23,194 bases of DNA. Origin: Monoraphidium neglectum. Taxonomy: Eukaryota > Chlorophyta > Chlorophyceae > Sphaeropleales > Selenastraceae. The position numbers and the translations under genes were made by a program. The stretch covers positions 1 through 23,194 of the forward strand of contig NW_014013000.1 in the NCBI RefSeq assembly GCF_000611645.1, written 5' to 3'. Position 1 is the stretch's first letter, and every line of letters begins with the position of its first letter. Positions 1 to 12,381 of the stretch are shown piece after piece. Below the pieces are notes generated by a model. That model was not told the DNA's origin. It searched no databases and saw nothing but the letters and a program-made list of their open reading frames with translations.

Positions 1-1656
1 CCTCCGCGCCGCCCGGCGCGGCGGCGGCGCCGGCGGCGGCGACCAAGGCTCAGGCCGTACCTCCGGAGACGGCTCCGCCCGGCGCGGCCGCGGCGCCCGC
101 GGCGGCCGCGGGGGCGGCGGCGCCAGACATGAAATCCCTGATGGACCAGCTCACGACCCTGAAGCAGGAGCAGGCGAGCGACCTGCAGGCGATGGCCAAG
201 CAGAAGGCCGCCCTCGACGCGCAGCAGCAGATGCAGCTCAAGTACCTTTCCAACCAGATTGCGTCCCTCAAGGCGTTCAACAAGGCACAACAGCAAAAAC
301 TTGCCGCCCAGCGCGCGGCGCCGGGGCTCAGCCCCAAGCAGGTGGCCGCGTTCAAGCAGCAGGAGGCCGCCATGATCAAGCAGCAGACCTCGCAGCTCGC
401 CGCGCTGACGGGGCAGAAGGCGCAGCTGGAGGTGCAGCAGGCGACGCAGCGCGCGGCGCTCGACGGGCAGCTGCAGCAGCTGCAGGCGCAGCAGGCGGCG
501 GAGCTGCTGCAGCTCAACGGGCAGATCCAGCAGCTGAGGATCCAGCAGACCGGCACCGCCGCCCCCGACGCCGCGGCAGACCTCGGCCGGCGGCTGATGA
601 TGCACGCGCAGCTGCAGCCCGCCATAGCGGGGCCTGCGAAGGGCCTGGCCCTGCCCCAGGGCGTGGCGCCAGGGACGCCGGCCGTGGTGCCGGCCGGCGT
701 CCCGGCCGCCCCCAAGGGCGTGCTGCCGCAGCTCCTCCCGCTGAGGCAGGGGTCCGCGGCCCCCAGCGCGGCAGGCGCCGCCCCAACCGCGGCGGCTGCG
801 CGCGGCGCCGTTGGGCTGGCCGGCCTCCTTCCCGTGGTGCAGCCCGCACCTGCCAACGCCAGCGCCGCGCCCGCCGCCGCTGGCCTGCCGACAGGGCCCG
901 CCGCACGGCCGTCCTCGTTCGCGGATTCGGGCTGCGCCACTGTGTCTGCGGTCACGCGGCCCGGCAAGGCGGTCTTCCCGCCGCCGGGCGCGAAGCGCCT
1001 CGTGCCTGAGGGTATCAACGGCACCGTCGTGGTGACTAACAAGGGCCCCTTCACGCTGTCCTTTGAGCGCGTCGGCGTGCGGCTGTGCAGGCGCCTGGCG
1101 GAGCACATAAGGGTGGAGGCCGTCTGCCCCTCCATGGACGTGCCGGCCGGCGCGAGGGTGGTCTGCAAGTGGAACATCCCGCTGCCGGCGCGGTCCCAGC
1201 CCAATGACTGGACTGGCGTGGTCAGGTGGGCTTGGAATGCCGGTTTTTGCACAGTACTTGATCTTTTGAGACGTGAAGGGTCCAGCAATGCGTGGCCTGG
1301 GCTGACGGGGGTTGTGGTACAGGCAGGTGGGGGGAAGTCTATGTGGAGCAAGCAAGGCGCAGGCAGCACGGGTCGGAGCAGCCTGCGGTGGCGCAGCGGC
1401 GCGCCGCTGATCAGTCCGTACAGGAGGCGGAAGGGCGACAACCCCATTGACCGCTGCCCTGCGCAGCGCCCGACCCAGGCTTTGAGGTCTGCCGGTCCCC
1501 TTGGCCCGACCCCTCCGACACACTTTATCACGTGCTCCCCCGCATCGCGCCTGTCCCGCTCACAGCGGCGTGGTGCTGTCTCTGGGCGACCGCTGCGCCA
1601 GCGCCACGGTCGCGCCCTTCAACGGCGCAAACGAGGGCACCTGCACCCCGGAGTGA
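1..1656 (+). CDS. 3' part of gene for Gln-rich coiled-coil protein with C-terminal Cys-containing beta-type domain (5' partial)
   Basis: Exons <1-1225 and 1566-1656. The frame (codons from base 3) is open to the window edge, so the 5' end is outside; the ATG at 129 is probably internal. The intron 1226-1565 is GT-AG and splits a Ser codon. Seen in order: an Ala/Pro-rich stretch with a repeated APPGAAAAPAAA-like unit (bases 3-125); about 140 residues rich in Gln, Lys, Leu and Ala that look like a long coiled coil (129-560); an Ala/Pro/Gly linker (to about 915); then a Cys-containing domain with a T-V-x-V-T-N-K-G-P-F strand and a C-P-S-x-x-V-P-A-G...V-C-K-W motif. That last pattern resembles repeated beta domains of algal wall or secreted proteins, from memory. 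The stop is TGA at 1654-1656. A GTGAGC at 1653-1658 overlaps the stop and could be another donor, but I found no coding continuation before 2376. Function not known. Confidence 0.66.
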
Positions 1657-2375
1657 GCGCACTGGTCGCCGCTGCGCTCCTCGCAGCTCGCGGCCCCTGC
1701 GCAGCTGTCGCCGAATCCAAAGCAACGCTGCCTGCAAGTGCAGCTACTTACTGCCGGCGGTGGCGCTGCTGCGTGCTGGCATCCTCTGTATCGCAGCTGA
1801 GTGCGTAGTGTGGTGTGCACCTTTGAGGGGCCTTATCCCGAGACTCTTTCGTATGTGACGGTGTGGAGACGCCCCGTCTCGGTCGCTGCACAGTACAGAC
1901 GCCCTGCCATCCTGCGCCGCCAAGGGAGGTGCCTGATGTGATGTTGTTTCGCCGCAGCTGATACGCACGCGGGCCTGGGTGCTTCCAGGCCTGGCATCTC
2001 AGTGCGCCGAACCCAACGTGATGTGCGCCTTGGTATCCACCTGCAATCTGCAAAATTGCGCTGCTGTTGCGCACCCTTGTGCGCGTTGTTATGTTCTGCG
2101 CAGGCGCATCGGCGTATCGCCTGCAGGGTTGCAGGGGCATGCCTGGCACGGTCCTACTCGCCCCATCCCAATGACACCACCCTCAACCACTTGGCTCATT
2201 GGCGTTTGAGGCCTGAGCCTAGTCCCCATATATTCCAGTGGCAATCCTCAACGTATGAATGTCCCAAAGCGGCTCCATGGCCCAACTGGGCTGTCCCTGT
2301 GATCTGTGTGTGCGTGGTTAGTTCAGTTTATGTTTATGATTGCTGAAGCCATGCAAACACGAGGATTAGGACTTC

Positions 2376-2380
2376 TGTAA
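2376..2380 (+). terminator. TGTAA polyadenylation-type signal
   Basis: TGTAA is the usual chlorophycean polyadenylation signal. This is the first well-placed copy downstream of the coiled-coil gene on the plus strand, giving a 3' UTR of about 730 bases. The motif is only five bases long, so the assignment rests on position. Confidence 0.4.
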
Positions 2381-2599
2381 TCTGAGCATTCATAATGCAC
2401 ATTCATGGTGCACAAGTAACTGGCGAACAAATAAGGGGCCTCTGCATATTACCGCGAGCGGCCCGGATATAGCACTGGTAGGGCACTGCGAAGCTGGGCC
2501 CCGGCCAGCCCGTAGGCACAGATCCCTTGCCGGCAGCTGCGCAGTCGCGCCAGGGCGGTGCAGGAGCGCACGCAGGCTTGGCACAGCATGTTCCTTTTT

Positions 2600-2612
2600 G
2601 GGGGGGGGGGGG
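2600..2612. repeat. Homopolymer of 13 G
   Basis: Thirteen consecutive G follow a TTCCTTTTT stretch in the intergenic region. The length is prone to sequencing error. Confidence 0.9.
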
Positions 2613-3055
2613 CGGGCGCAGGCGCGTGCCGGGTCAAGATAGCGGTGTAACACACAGGCTGGTGGCTGCAGGAGCACACAACCACAGCAGGCAGCACACC
2701 GCCACAGCAAAGCGCTGCGGGGCAGCCGCAGCTAGCGGCGCGCAGCAGCACAATGGCAAGTGAGCCAAGGGATTGTCACATGTCACTTAGCACATGCCAA
2801 AGGCTCCCAATTGATGTTTGTGTAGCCATTGTTGGTGATGATATTTAAACATCGAAATTCGTTCAGTATGTTAGAATGCTCTCACTCGCAGCCGCCGTGT
2901 GCGAGAAAGTTTCGTGAAACCGCTCGCGCAAAACTCGGCTATCTCCAGAGAGGATGTATGAATACCGTTCTATTGTGACTCGAAGGTTTGTGTTGCGAGT
3001 ATAGAGTGAACAAACGAGCAGCCCTACAGATTCCTCTGACAGGGCGGGGAGCGCA

Positions 3056-5023
<1,968 letters not shown>

Positions 5024-5388
5024 GGGGGAGGGAGAGGTGGTAATGGCAGGAGGGGGACACGCAATGGATGAGAATGGACGGTGTGGGCGGCCGAACGGTG
5101 TGCTGCGGCACAGAGCAGTGGTGGCAGCGTGCTGACGACGAGGGAGTGGTGCGGCGGCAGCCAGATTGTGCATGAGTAGTGCGAAAAACTTGTCACCACT
5201 GTAGTCACCAGCCGCTTACTCTGGCTGCACTGTCAAACAGTAGTTTGCGCGCCGCGCACACGGGTGTCAAGCACTGAGAGCTATTTACAAACATGATTTG
5301 GGTTGTGAATGCTGCCAATAGGAAAAAGGGCTCAAACAAAAATCACCGCATCACTAGGCCTTGGGTTGGTGACCTTGCGAGCTGCTTC

Positions 5389-5393
5389 TTACA
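5389..5393 (-). terminator. TGTAA polyadenylation-type signal for CCS1
   Basis: TGTAA on the minus strand, about 295 bases after the CCS1 stop. A second copy at 5285-5289 is about 400 bases after the stop. Either could be used. Confidence 0.4.
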
Positions 5394-5452
5394 CCTTCCT
5401 GGGCCAAGAGCAAAGGCCAAGAGAGACAGTGAAACTGACAACAACCAGCAAG

Positions 5453-5457
5453 TGTAA
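5453..5457 (+). terminator. TGTAA polyadenylation-type signal for the EF-hand-like gene
   Basis: TGTAA on the plus strand, about 430 bases after the stop at 5023. It lies beyond the minus-strand TGTAA at 5389-5393, so the two transcripts would overlap at their 3' ends. Confidence 0.4.
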
Positions 5458-5686
5458 TTTGGGGCATGCAATAGCAGATGTACAAGCGCAACCGGAAGAT
5501 CAGCCCAGATGCACTCAAACAACAACAGGGATGAACACAGGCGAAACCTGCTCCTGATGCCTCAGTGACGCTGTCCCGGCCACGCAGGCCCGCTGCAGCC
5601 GCGGCCTTGACACTGCTTCCGCACGGGACTCCGGCCAACGCGCCAACGCGGCCGCGCGGCGCGCCCGGCCCTGGCGTCGGCGCCTC

Positions 5687-7913
5687 TCACGCCCGCGGCG
5701 GCAGCGCCTCTGGCACGCCGTCCAGCACCTCGTCGAGTTCCTTCTCAAACAGGTACTTGCTCCTGTTGCTGCGCCCCGCCACCACCACGTTGGCCCCGTC
5801 CTGCAGCCCCCACACCTGGCTGTGGCTGACGTATGACACGAGGGTGGTGATCATGACCGCCCCGAACCCGGCGTAGACCAGGGGGACCCCCGGGTCTGCC
5901 TTGATCTCCAGGCCGGTTGAGCCGACTATGGCGTCCACGATCAGCGTCACGCCGTCGACGGTGATGGGCTTGCCGCTGCCGGGGCGGCGGACGCCGGCGA
6001 AGGCGCCGGAGGAGTCGTACAGGGTGACGGTGTCCAGGTCGCGGGCGATGACTGCACGTGGGTGGTGGGGTTCGGGGTCGTGGGAGGCGGGGGTCGCGTG
6101 AGCTGAGGTGGCGACGTGCAAAGCAGCGCAAAATAGCCAGCACCATGTTACACGTTGATAGGATAGCACGCAGGTTGTTGGACGTTGCGACCGAACTCAC
6201 GATACTCGGGCGGACGTTCAGGGGCGAGCAACGCTTCCGAGGGGGACAATGACCGGCGCTGCAAGGAGAACGCCCACTCCCAGCGGCATCCGCGCATATG
6301 TGCGCCCGGCAGTTCCTCTGAAACACCCCTGCTACCCCCCCCCCTGCTTCAGGGTGCCGCTCTCACTTGAGATGCCGCGCGGCGGCCGGCCGTTCGCTGG
6401 GCTCGCCTCAATCGGCAGGAACGTCGCCCAGATCTTCGCGTTCTGCGGCGTCCCCGCCGTGCCCGCCAGCGACGCCAGCGGCAGGCTGAACGGCCGCCCC
6501 TGCTCCACGTACGACGGCCCGGCCGCGGCGGCTGCAGCGCCGGGGGCGCCGTCCAGGGGGTTGGGGGCCTTCTGGCGCACGTCGGCGCCGGGGACGCGGA
6601 TGGTGACCGCGGCGAGGCTCCAGTCGGTCTGGTACATCGTGACGCCGCCATACCTTGGGCCGATTACAGGTGTTCAGGCGGTGGGATGGCGGGGTGAGGG
6701 GACGACGGCGTGCCGGAAAATGTGCAGGTTATGAAAGCGTCGGAGTCTTGGTTGAGGGTGTTGAGTGGTGACGTGGAAGTGCGGGGCACCGCGGCCGCCA
6801 AGAGGGGGGAATTCGCTCTGGGCACAGGGTTTGGGAGGGGCCCCGAGTGATGTTGATGCGGCCAGCTCCCTGCATTGCGGCTTTCTCATGCGTCATACAA
6901 GCACGCATGCAGTCCCACACCCGCCAAGATCGTCCTCGCACGGACGGCATGCCAGTAGTTGGCAAATCAGCAAAAAACGAGAGCCCCAAGAACCGTCGGA
7001 CGCTGGTGACGCAGCGACGACCACAAACCCGGGCCCCAACGCCATCGCCCGCACCTGAAGGGGTCGTTGACGCTGATGGTCTTCCGCAGCAGCTCCTGGT
7101 CGGTGTCCGCGTCCCTGATGCTCAGGTCGCTGTAAAACTGCGCAACGCTGCCGTCCGGCCGCGTCTCGATCCTGAACCCGTTGACGCGCAGAACGCCCTT
7201 GGCGCCCTCCGGCAGCCGCGATATCGCGCTCGTCGGGCTGATCGCCGCCGCCACCAGAAACTCGCGCCCCTCGGGCACCATCGCCGAGCCCTTCCAGCCG
7301 CCGAAGCCGCTGTAGGCGGTGCCGATCAGCGACACGATCAGCGCGGCGTGCACGCCGATGGGGCCGAGGCGCCCGGCGAGGCCCTTGAACGCGTACAGCT
7401 GGGGGCCGTTGCGGAACACCTGGTAGCCCTTGGCAGACAGACCTGCCCCGAGGTCCGACACGCGCGCCGCGGGCAGCACCTGGGCCGGTGTGCCTGCGAA
7501 GCGCTGCACGCCCTTCGCATCTGACGCGAAGCGCCACCGCTGTGCGACCTGCGGGGCAGGGCCACCCGAGGGGGGGGGGTACAGGAGGTTCAGCCCTGCC
7601 ATCAGATCATAACAGCGGCCATGGGCGGCCTGAGATTCAAAATATGCAGCTCTGGGACGCAGGGAGGCGGGGCAAAGGGGAGGGCTGAGCCCGGGCAGCA
7701 GGCAGCGAGGCAGGGGGTGGGTGGGTGCCGGGGTCGCACCTTGACGGCCGGCCACTGTGTTGTCGCGGTGCAGGCGATGAGGCTGGCCCCCAGCAGGGCC
7801 ATGAGGCCGTAGAAGTACCAGGCGCTGGGTTGGGGGTTGGGATATTGCGTGAGCGTGTGTGAGTGGGTGTGCACGAGAGTGGGCAAAGTGTGTGTGTTTC
7901 GAGTGCGTGCGTG

Positions 7914-7957
<44 letters not shown>

Positions 7958-9271
7958 TGTATGCGTGTGGCAGGGGGCATTGCGCAGGGCACCCTGGCGC
8001 TCTCAGATTGCGCTTGCGTTTTGTGACTGTACTCGGTGTGTCAGGATGATGCCCATCCGCAGAGATATTCACAACGGCTGTCACCCCGCCAACACCTGGT
8101 CGTATCCCCTGCAAGCTGGTGCACTGTGAAGCTGGTGCACTGTGTGCAATCCACGCATACACCGGCCGTGCGGCGCCCTGGGTCGATTCGCCGGTCAAAC
8201 TCAGTCAACATGCCGGCTGACCAGGCGCCCACCTGTACACGTGGTCCAGCTGCAGCCCCAGCAGCACATCGTACGAGAGGAACCCTAGCACCTTGCTGGG
8301 GCCGTCGGGATATGATGTCATGTAGTAATCCAGGGACTGACCAGGGTGTACGGGTGTGTGCGTGTGTGTGCGTGTGTGTTGGAGGGTTTTGGGGCAACGA
8401 ATGGTTACGCAGTCATGTGCCAAACGTTGCTGGTGGCACTACCAACAATCAACGTAGGTAAGTGGAGCTGCGCAGCGGCAGAACATCAAAAGCCCTGGTT
8501 GGTGACCTGAAGCCAGGTCAGACAGGATGGCCCGAAGGTCCACTTGCACGGCAGACCGATGATGCGGCGCAGCCTTTCATAGCGAATGCCACTTGCCCAC
8601 CAGCCCGCAAGCAGCACATGGGACACGAACACATGCAAGCGCTGAGCGCGCAGGATTGCTGAGAAAAAAACGCAATATGGTGTACATGCAGCGCTGCGTC
8701 CACGTGCATCACCTTGTTTTGTGGGATGATGGTGCCGACGCCTGACAGAGTCGCGATCGCCGCCATGAGTGCGATCGCACGCGGCAACGACGATAGCTCC
8801 CGCAGCAGCTTTCGCCATGCCACTTTAAGCACATTGCTTTGCAGCTGCTTCCCGGGGCCGCCGCCGCCGCCGCCGTTGCCGCCGTTGCCGCTGGTGCTCG
8901 CACCACGGCCAGAGTCGACGCGCAGGGGCTCGGGCTCAGGCGACGGCGCCAGAGCTACGTCAGGGGCACTGGTTACCACCATGCCTCGGTCTTGAGGCCT
9001 CCCGCCTGTGCAGAGCGTTGGAAGGCTGTGTGACTGCATGCAATCAAGTTTCGGCGCCCTTACTCTGCGGCCTGCATCACCACCACCGGCACAGTGCGTA
9101 CCGTTTCCCGCCGCGCTCCGACGGCCAGACCGCGGGACCCTCACCTGCTGCTGCGGTGGTCCTACTGCATCTTCCGTTCATCCGTATGGGCCTTCCCAGG
9201 CACATGGGGACCCCGAGGGCGCGGCATGCTAAAGATGTTCGGGCCGAGGGCCCACCACGGGCCAGCTGCAT
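5687..9271 (-). CDS. CCS1: Plastid cytochrome c biogenesis protein CCS1 (ResB family)
   Basis: Exons in transcript order: 9271-9145, 9005-8713, 8336-8233, 7824-7740, 7548-7055, 6653-6367, 6051-5687; 584 residues, phases consistent throughout. CCS1/ResB works with CcsA in System II assembly of c-type cytochromes, where heme is attached to apocytochromes f and c6 in the thylakoid lumen. The N-terminus (about 45 residues rich in Arg, Ser, Thr, Ala) looks like a plastid transit peptide, followed by a Gly-rich linker. Four membrane segments are visible: about 116-136 (ending G-T-I-I-P-Q-N-K), 177-196, 265-285 (with His270) and 518-537 (followed by S-H-S-Q-V-W-G-L-Q-D). The large soluble domain between TM3 and TM4 is typical of ResB. 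C-terminal hallmarks are G-V-R-R-P-G-S-G-K and D-P-G-V-P-L-V-Y-A-G-F-G. All donors are GT; the acceptor before exon 6 is AAG rather than CAG. The start is the only ATG upstream of the transit-like region in frame. Introns 2 and 3 carry simple repeats. It shares a 245-base divergent upstream region with the methyltransferase gene. Confidence 0.93.
7916..7956. repeat. (GT)n microsatellite in CCS1 intron 3
   Basis: About 20 uninterrupted TG units inside the intron between CCS1 exons 3 and 4, with looser GT-rich sequence on both sides. On the transcript this is a CA repeat about 90 bases before the exon 4 acceptor. Confidence 0.92.
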
Positions 9272-9516
9272 AATTAAACTTGATTCCAATCAGGATTTTG
9301 TGTACAATGTGCTTGCCCACAGGCTCCTCTGATGGCTTGTGACAAGTTGCGGGTGTTTGTAGCGATCAAGTGTTGATGTATATTTCAATTGCTTTGATTC
9401 ATAGTAAACGATATGATTACACTGGTTGCTAGGGCGAAGCTCCAACTCTGCGTCCACAGCGTCCTCGCGCTTGTCGAAAGCTGATCCACGGCACTCCACA
9501 GCTGCCAGCGGGCCAT
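9272..9516. promoter_or_regulatory. Shared divergent promoter region, CCS1 / O-methyltransferase
   Basis: Only 245 bases separate the CCS1 ATG (minus) from the O-methyltransferase ATG (plus), so both 5' UTRs and core promoters must fit here or overlap. The stretch is AT-rich compared with its surroundings, with TATATT at 9379-9384, about 135 bases before the methyltransferase ATG. No transcription start can be fixed from sequence. Confidence 0.5.
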
Positions 9517-11987
9517 ATGATCAGCCAAAAACTGTGTCGCATTGCAAGATGGCGCGCACGGCTCTCTGGCCTCGCCGCTCCCCCAACACTGGAACGACCC
9601 GCAGTGGTGGCAGTGCGCAAGCGGCCGCCATACTGTACTCATGGGCGGCAGTCGGCAGGGGCGGTATGCGCCTCGACAGCAAGTGATCGCCCTTCGACCA
9701 GCACCAGCAGCGCCAGCAGCGGCAGCAACAGCAGCAATATAAGCAGCGGCGGCGGCGGCAGCAGCAGCAGCAGCGGCGACGACAGCAGCGGCAGCAGCGG
9801 GGCCACCCCTGCCAGCGAAGGCACGGGCCCAGTGCTGAAGCGCGTCGTCGCGACCCAAATGAGCGACCAGCTGTACACATACCTGCTGCAGCACACCAGG
9901 GAACCGCAGGTGGGGGCGGCGCCACATGGGGCGCAAATTTCGTGTCTTGCTTGCGTGGCCGGCACGCCCAGCAGCGTGTAGCTTCGGGGGCGCGAGCGCA
10001 TCGAGCAGTGTGCAAGTGGCGGCAAGGACGGGTGTGAACAGCTGCGGCCATCGCACAATCGGCCAAGCTAGCGGCATCCCCGAGCACTTGGCGCTTCGGT
10101 TCTAACCCCTCACCACACCCGGCGACCCCGCCCCCAGGTGCTCCGCGAACTGCGGGAGGCGACGAACGGCATGCAGGGCGCCAACATGCAGGTGGCGCCT
10201 GAGCAGGGGGCCTTCATGGCGCTGCTCGCTGAGCTGACCGGGGCGCGGCGCTGCGTCGAGGTCGGGGTGTACACGGGCTACAGCTCCCTGGCGGTGGCGC
10301 TGGTGCGCCGGGGCACGGGCATGAGTGCGGGGGCGGCTCGGACCCGGGCTCGCATGGGGCCGGCAGCGGGTAGCATGTATCCCAGTGCATGCATGCGCTT
10401 GCATTCGTGCATGCAGGTGGGAGCCGCATGCGCTCGGGGCCGGCCTGCTGCTAAGAAGGGGTGGTGCGGCCACCTCGACGCGCCCCCTGCCGCCTCATTG
10501 TAGACACAGGGTTCTGTCCGNNNNNNNNNNNNNNNNNNNNNNNNNNNNNNNNNNNNNNNNNNNNNNNNNNNNNNNNNNNNNNNNNNNNNNNNNNNNNNNN
10601 NNNNNNNNNNNNNNNNNNNNNNNNNNNNNNNNNNNNNNNNNNNNNNNNNNNNNNNNNNNNNNNNNNNNNNNNNNNNNNNNNNNNNNNNNNNNNNNNNNNN
10701 NNNNNNNNNNNNNNNNNNNNNNNNNNNNNNNNNNNNNNNNNNNNNNNNNNNNNNNNNNNNNNNNNNNNNNNNNNNNNNNNNNNNNNNNNNNNNNNNNNNN
10801 NNNNNNNNNNNNNNNNNNNNNNNNNNNNNNNNNNNNNNNNNNNNNNNNNNNNNNNNNNNNNNNNNNNNNNNNNNNNNNNNNNNNNNNNNNNNNNNNNNNN
10901 NNNNNNNNNNNNNNNNNNNNNNNNNNNNNNNNNNNNNNNNNNNNNNNNNNNNNNNNNNNNNNNNNNNNNNNNNNNNNNNNNNNNNNNNNNNNNNNNNNNN
11001 NNNNNGCCCCGCCCGTGTCCCGCAGGCGCTGCCGCCCGACGGGCATCTGGTGGCGTGCGACAGGGACGCGCGCTCCATGGACGTGGCGAAGCGCTTCTGG
11101 CGGGCCGCTGGGGTCGAACGCAAGGCGAGACGGGCAAACGGCCAGGGCACAAGCGCATCTGCATGCGACAAGGGTGCTCCTGCTGCGTCGCCGGACGGGC
11201 TCCACCGCACACTACAGGTTGTTGTGCCTTTGATGTGCTGTGCGGCCGCGCCCCGCCCTCCGCGTTGGGCCCCACCCCAGATCGACGCCCGCCTGGCGCC
11301 CGCGGAGGACAGCCTGCGGCAGCTGCTCGCCGACGAGGGCCCCGGCGGTTATGATTTTGCGTTCATCGACGCCGACAAGCGGGCCTACGGCAAGTACTTT
11401 GAGCTGTGCCTGCAGCTGGTGCGGCAGGGGGGGCTGATCGCGGTGGACAACGTGCTGTGGTACGGCAAGGTCGCTGACTCACAGGTGAGGTTTGCGACGG
11501 GCTGTCTGGGGTCTGCAGGAGGGCTGGGCAGGAGGGCCGGGCAGGAGGGCCGGGCAGGAGGCCTGCTGGGGAGTGGGAGGCGAGCGGATGCCGCACCTCC
11601 CTGGGTCACGCTCGAGAGGATGCAATGCGCGGTGGGCGCGGCGGCCGGGGGAGGGTGCGGGACGGCTGGTAGCCAGCAGGCAGGCCGCGGAGTTGGGCGG
11701 GGCTGGCGGGCGCCGGCCTGGGCGCAGGGTGTTTGACTCAGAGCCTGTGATGTCCAGACAGCAGGCTACTGCTGGCCTCGCGCCGCTCGCAGGGTGCGGC
11801 ACCGAGCGTGGGCCGAGCCCAGGCAGTCCCCTTCCCCGGGCCCGCTGCTTCAATGCCCTCACCGCAGGTGGACGACAAGGCAACCGTGGCCCTGCGCGAG
11901 TTCAACGCCGCGGTGCTGGCGGACCCTCGCGTGACGCTCAGCATAGTGCCGGTCGGCGACGGTATGGCGCTCTGCAGGAAGCGGTGA
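9517..11987 (+). CDS. SAM-dependent O-methyltransferase, caffeoyl-CoA OMT type, probably plastid-targeted
   Basis: Exons 9517-9909, 10138-10302, 11026-11124, 11281-11484 and 11868-11987; 326 residues, each exon in phase 0. Family role: transfer of methyl from S-adenosylmethionine to a catechol-type hydroxyl with a divalent metal; the substrate here is unknown. Residues 1-70 are rich in Arg, Ala, Ser and look like an organelle transit peptide. A Ser/Gly linker follows (about 75-110). The catalytic domain then shows the SAM motif V-E-V-G-V-Y-T-G-Y-S-S (171-181), the metal-site F-I-D-A-D-K (Asp249, Asp251) and V-D-N-V-L-W (Asp275, Asn276), and the C-terminal L-S-I-V-P-V-G-D-G. Intron 2 (10303-11025) contains the assembly gap. 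Intron 3 (11125-11280) begins GC, giving G-V-E-R-K joined to I-D-A-R, which matches the family best; a GT six codons' worth earlier would delete conserved residues. The stop is TGA at 11985-11987. Lack of lignin in algae makes monolignol synthesis unlikely. Confidence 0.9.
10521..11005. other. Assembly gap (485 N)
   Basis: Run of N inside intron 2 of the O-methyltransferase gene. Flanking exons join in phase with a full family match, so no coding sequence seems to be missing. A small exon cannot be excluded. Confidence 0.99.
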
Positions 11988-12376
11988 CGCGGCCGGCGTG
12001 TGGTCAATGCTTGGCAGTCCCATCTCTGCATATTATTTTGACCGTTGTCATTGTTTCTTTTTGAGTGCTGCTCCTCTGCATGGAGCCCCCAGGAGGCGAA
12101 GGGGCCCCGGCAGCGCGGTCATTGGCGCGCACGTCTCTCAAGTGGCGCTTGAGCGAGCGCAGCGGGCCCACAACGCTCGCGCCTGCGGCGCTCTGGCTCG
12201 CGCAGCACGGGTGCTTGGGAGGCGGTTTGTTTCCAAAGTGTCAAGGCTGAAGTTTTGGAGCTCTGTTGTTGGTTTACACGATGTTGGCCAGTGTCTTGTC
12301 ACACACTTTGAGTTGGTTGGTGTTGCGCACTGCGGTGCGGCGCTCAAAGGCTTTGGGTGGAAAGCAAGTAAACATA

Positions 12377-12381
12377 TGTAA
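12377..12381 (+). terminator. TGTAA polyadenylation-type signal for the O-methyltransferase gene
   Basis: First plus-strand TGTAA after the stop at 11987, giving a 3' UTR of about 400 bases. Confidence 0.42.

Larger units (their letters stand above)
1657..3055. other. 3' UTR and intergenic stretch, no gene seen
   Basis: About 1.4 kb between the stop of the coiled-coil gene and the ATG of the EF-hand-like gene. The first 720 bases are probably the 3' UTR up to the TGTAA at 2376-2380. The rest is a mix of GC-rich and AT-richer sequence with a run of G at 2600-2612 and an AT-rich ATATTTAA at 2841-2848. The latter could be a promoter element but lies over 200 bases from the ATG at 3056. Open frames on both strands here have no recognisable protein features or paired splice sites. 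Confidence 0.5.
5024..5686. other. Convergent intergenic region (two 3' UTRs)
   Basis: 663 bases between the stop codons of two genes pointing at each other. It holds TGTAA signals for both strands (5453-5457 plus; 5389-5393 minus, with a second minus copy at 5285-5289). No further coding region seen. Confidence 0.55.

Noticed and set aside
50..1531. Long minus-strand open frame, about 490 codons
   Set aside because: It is the reverse shadow of the Gln/Ala-rich coding strand: its Cys- and Ala-rich composition follows from CAG/GCG codons read backwards, and the plus-strand protein has domain and splice evidence.
7837..8461. Frames with runs of Val/Cys or Thr/His in the GT-rich region
   Set aside because: They are translations of the intronic (GT)n microsatellites in CCS1.
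9385..10077. Minus-strand open frames rich in Ala, Cys or Leu opposite the O-methyltransferase exon 1
   Set aside because: Shadows of the Ser/Gly-rich linker. The plus strand continues into a recognised catalytic domain.
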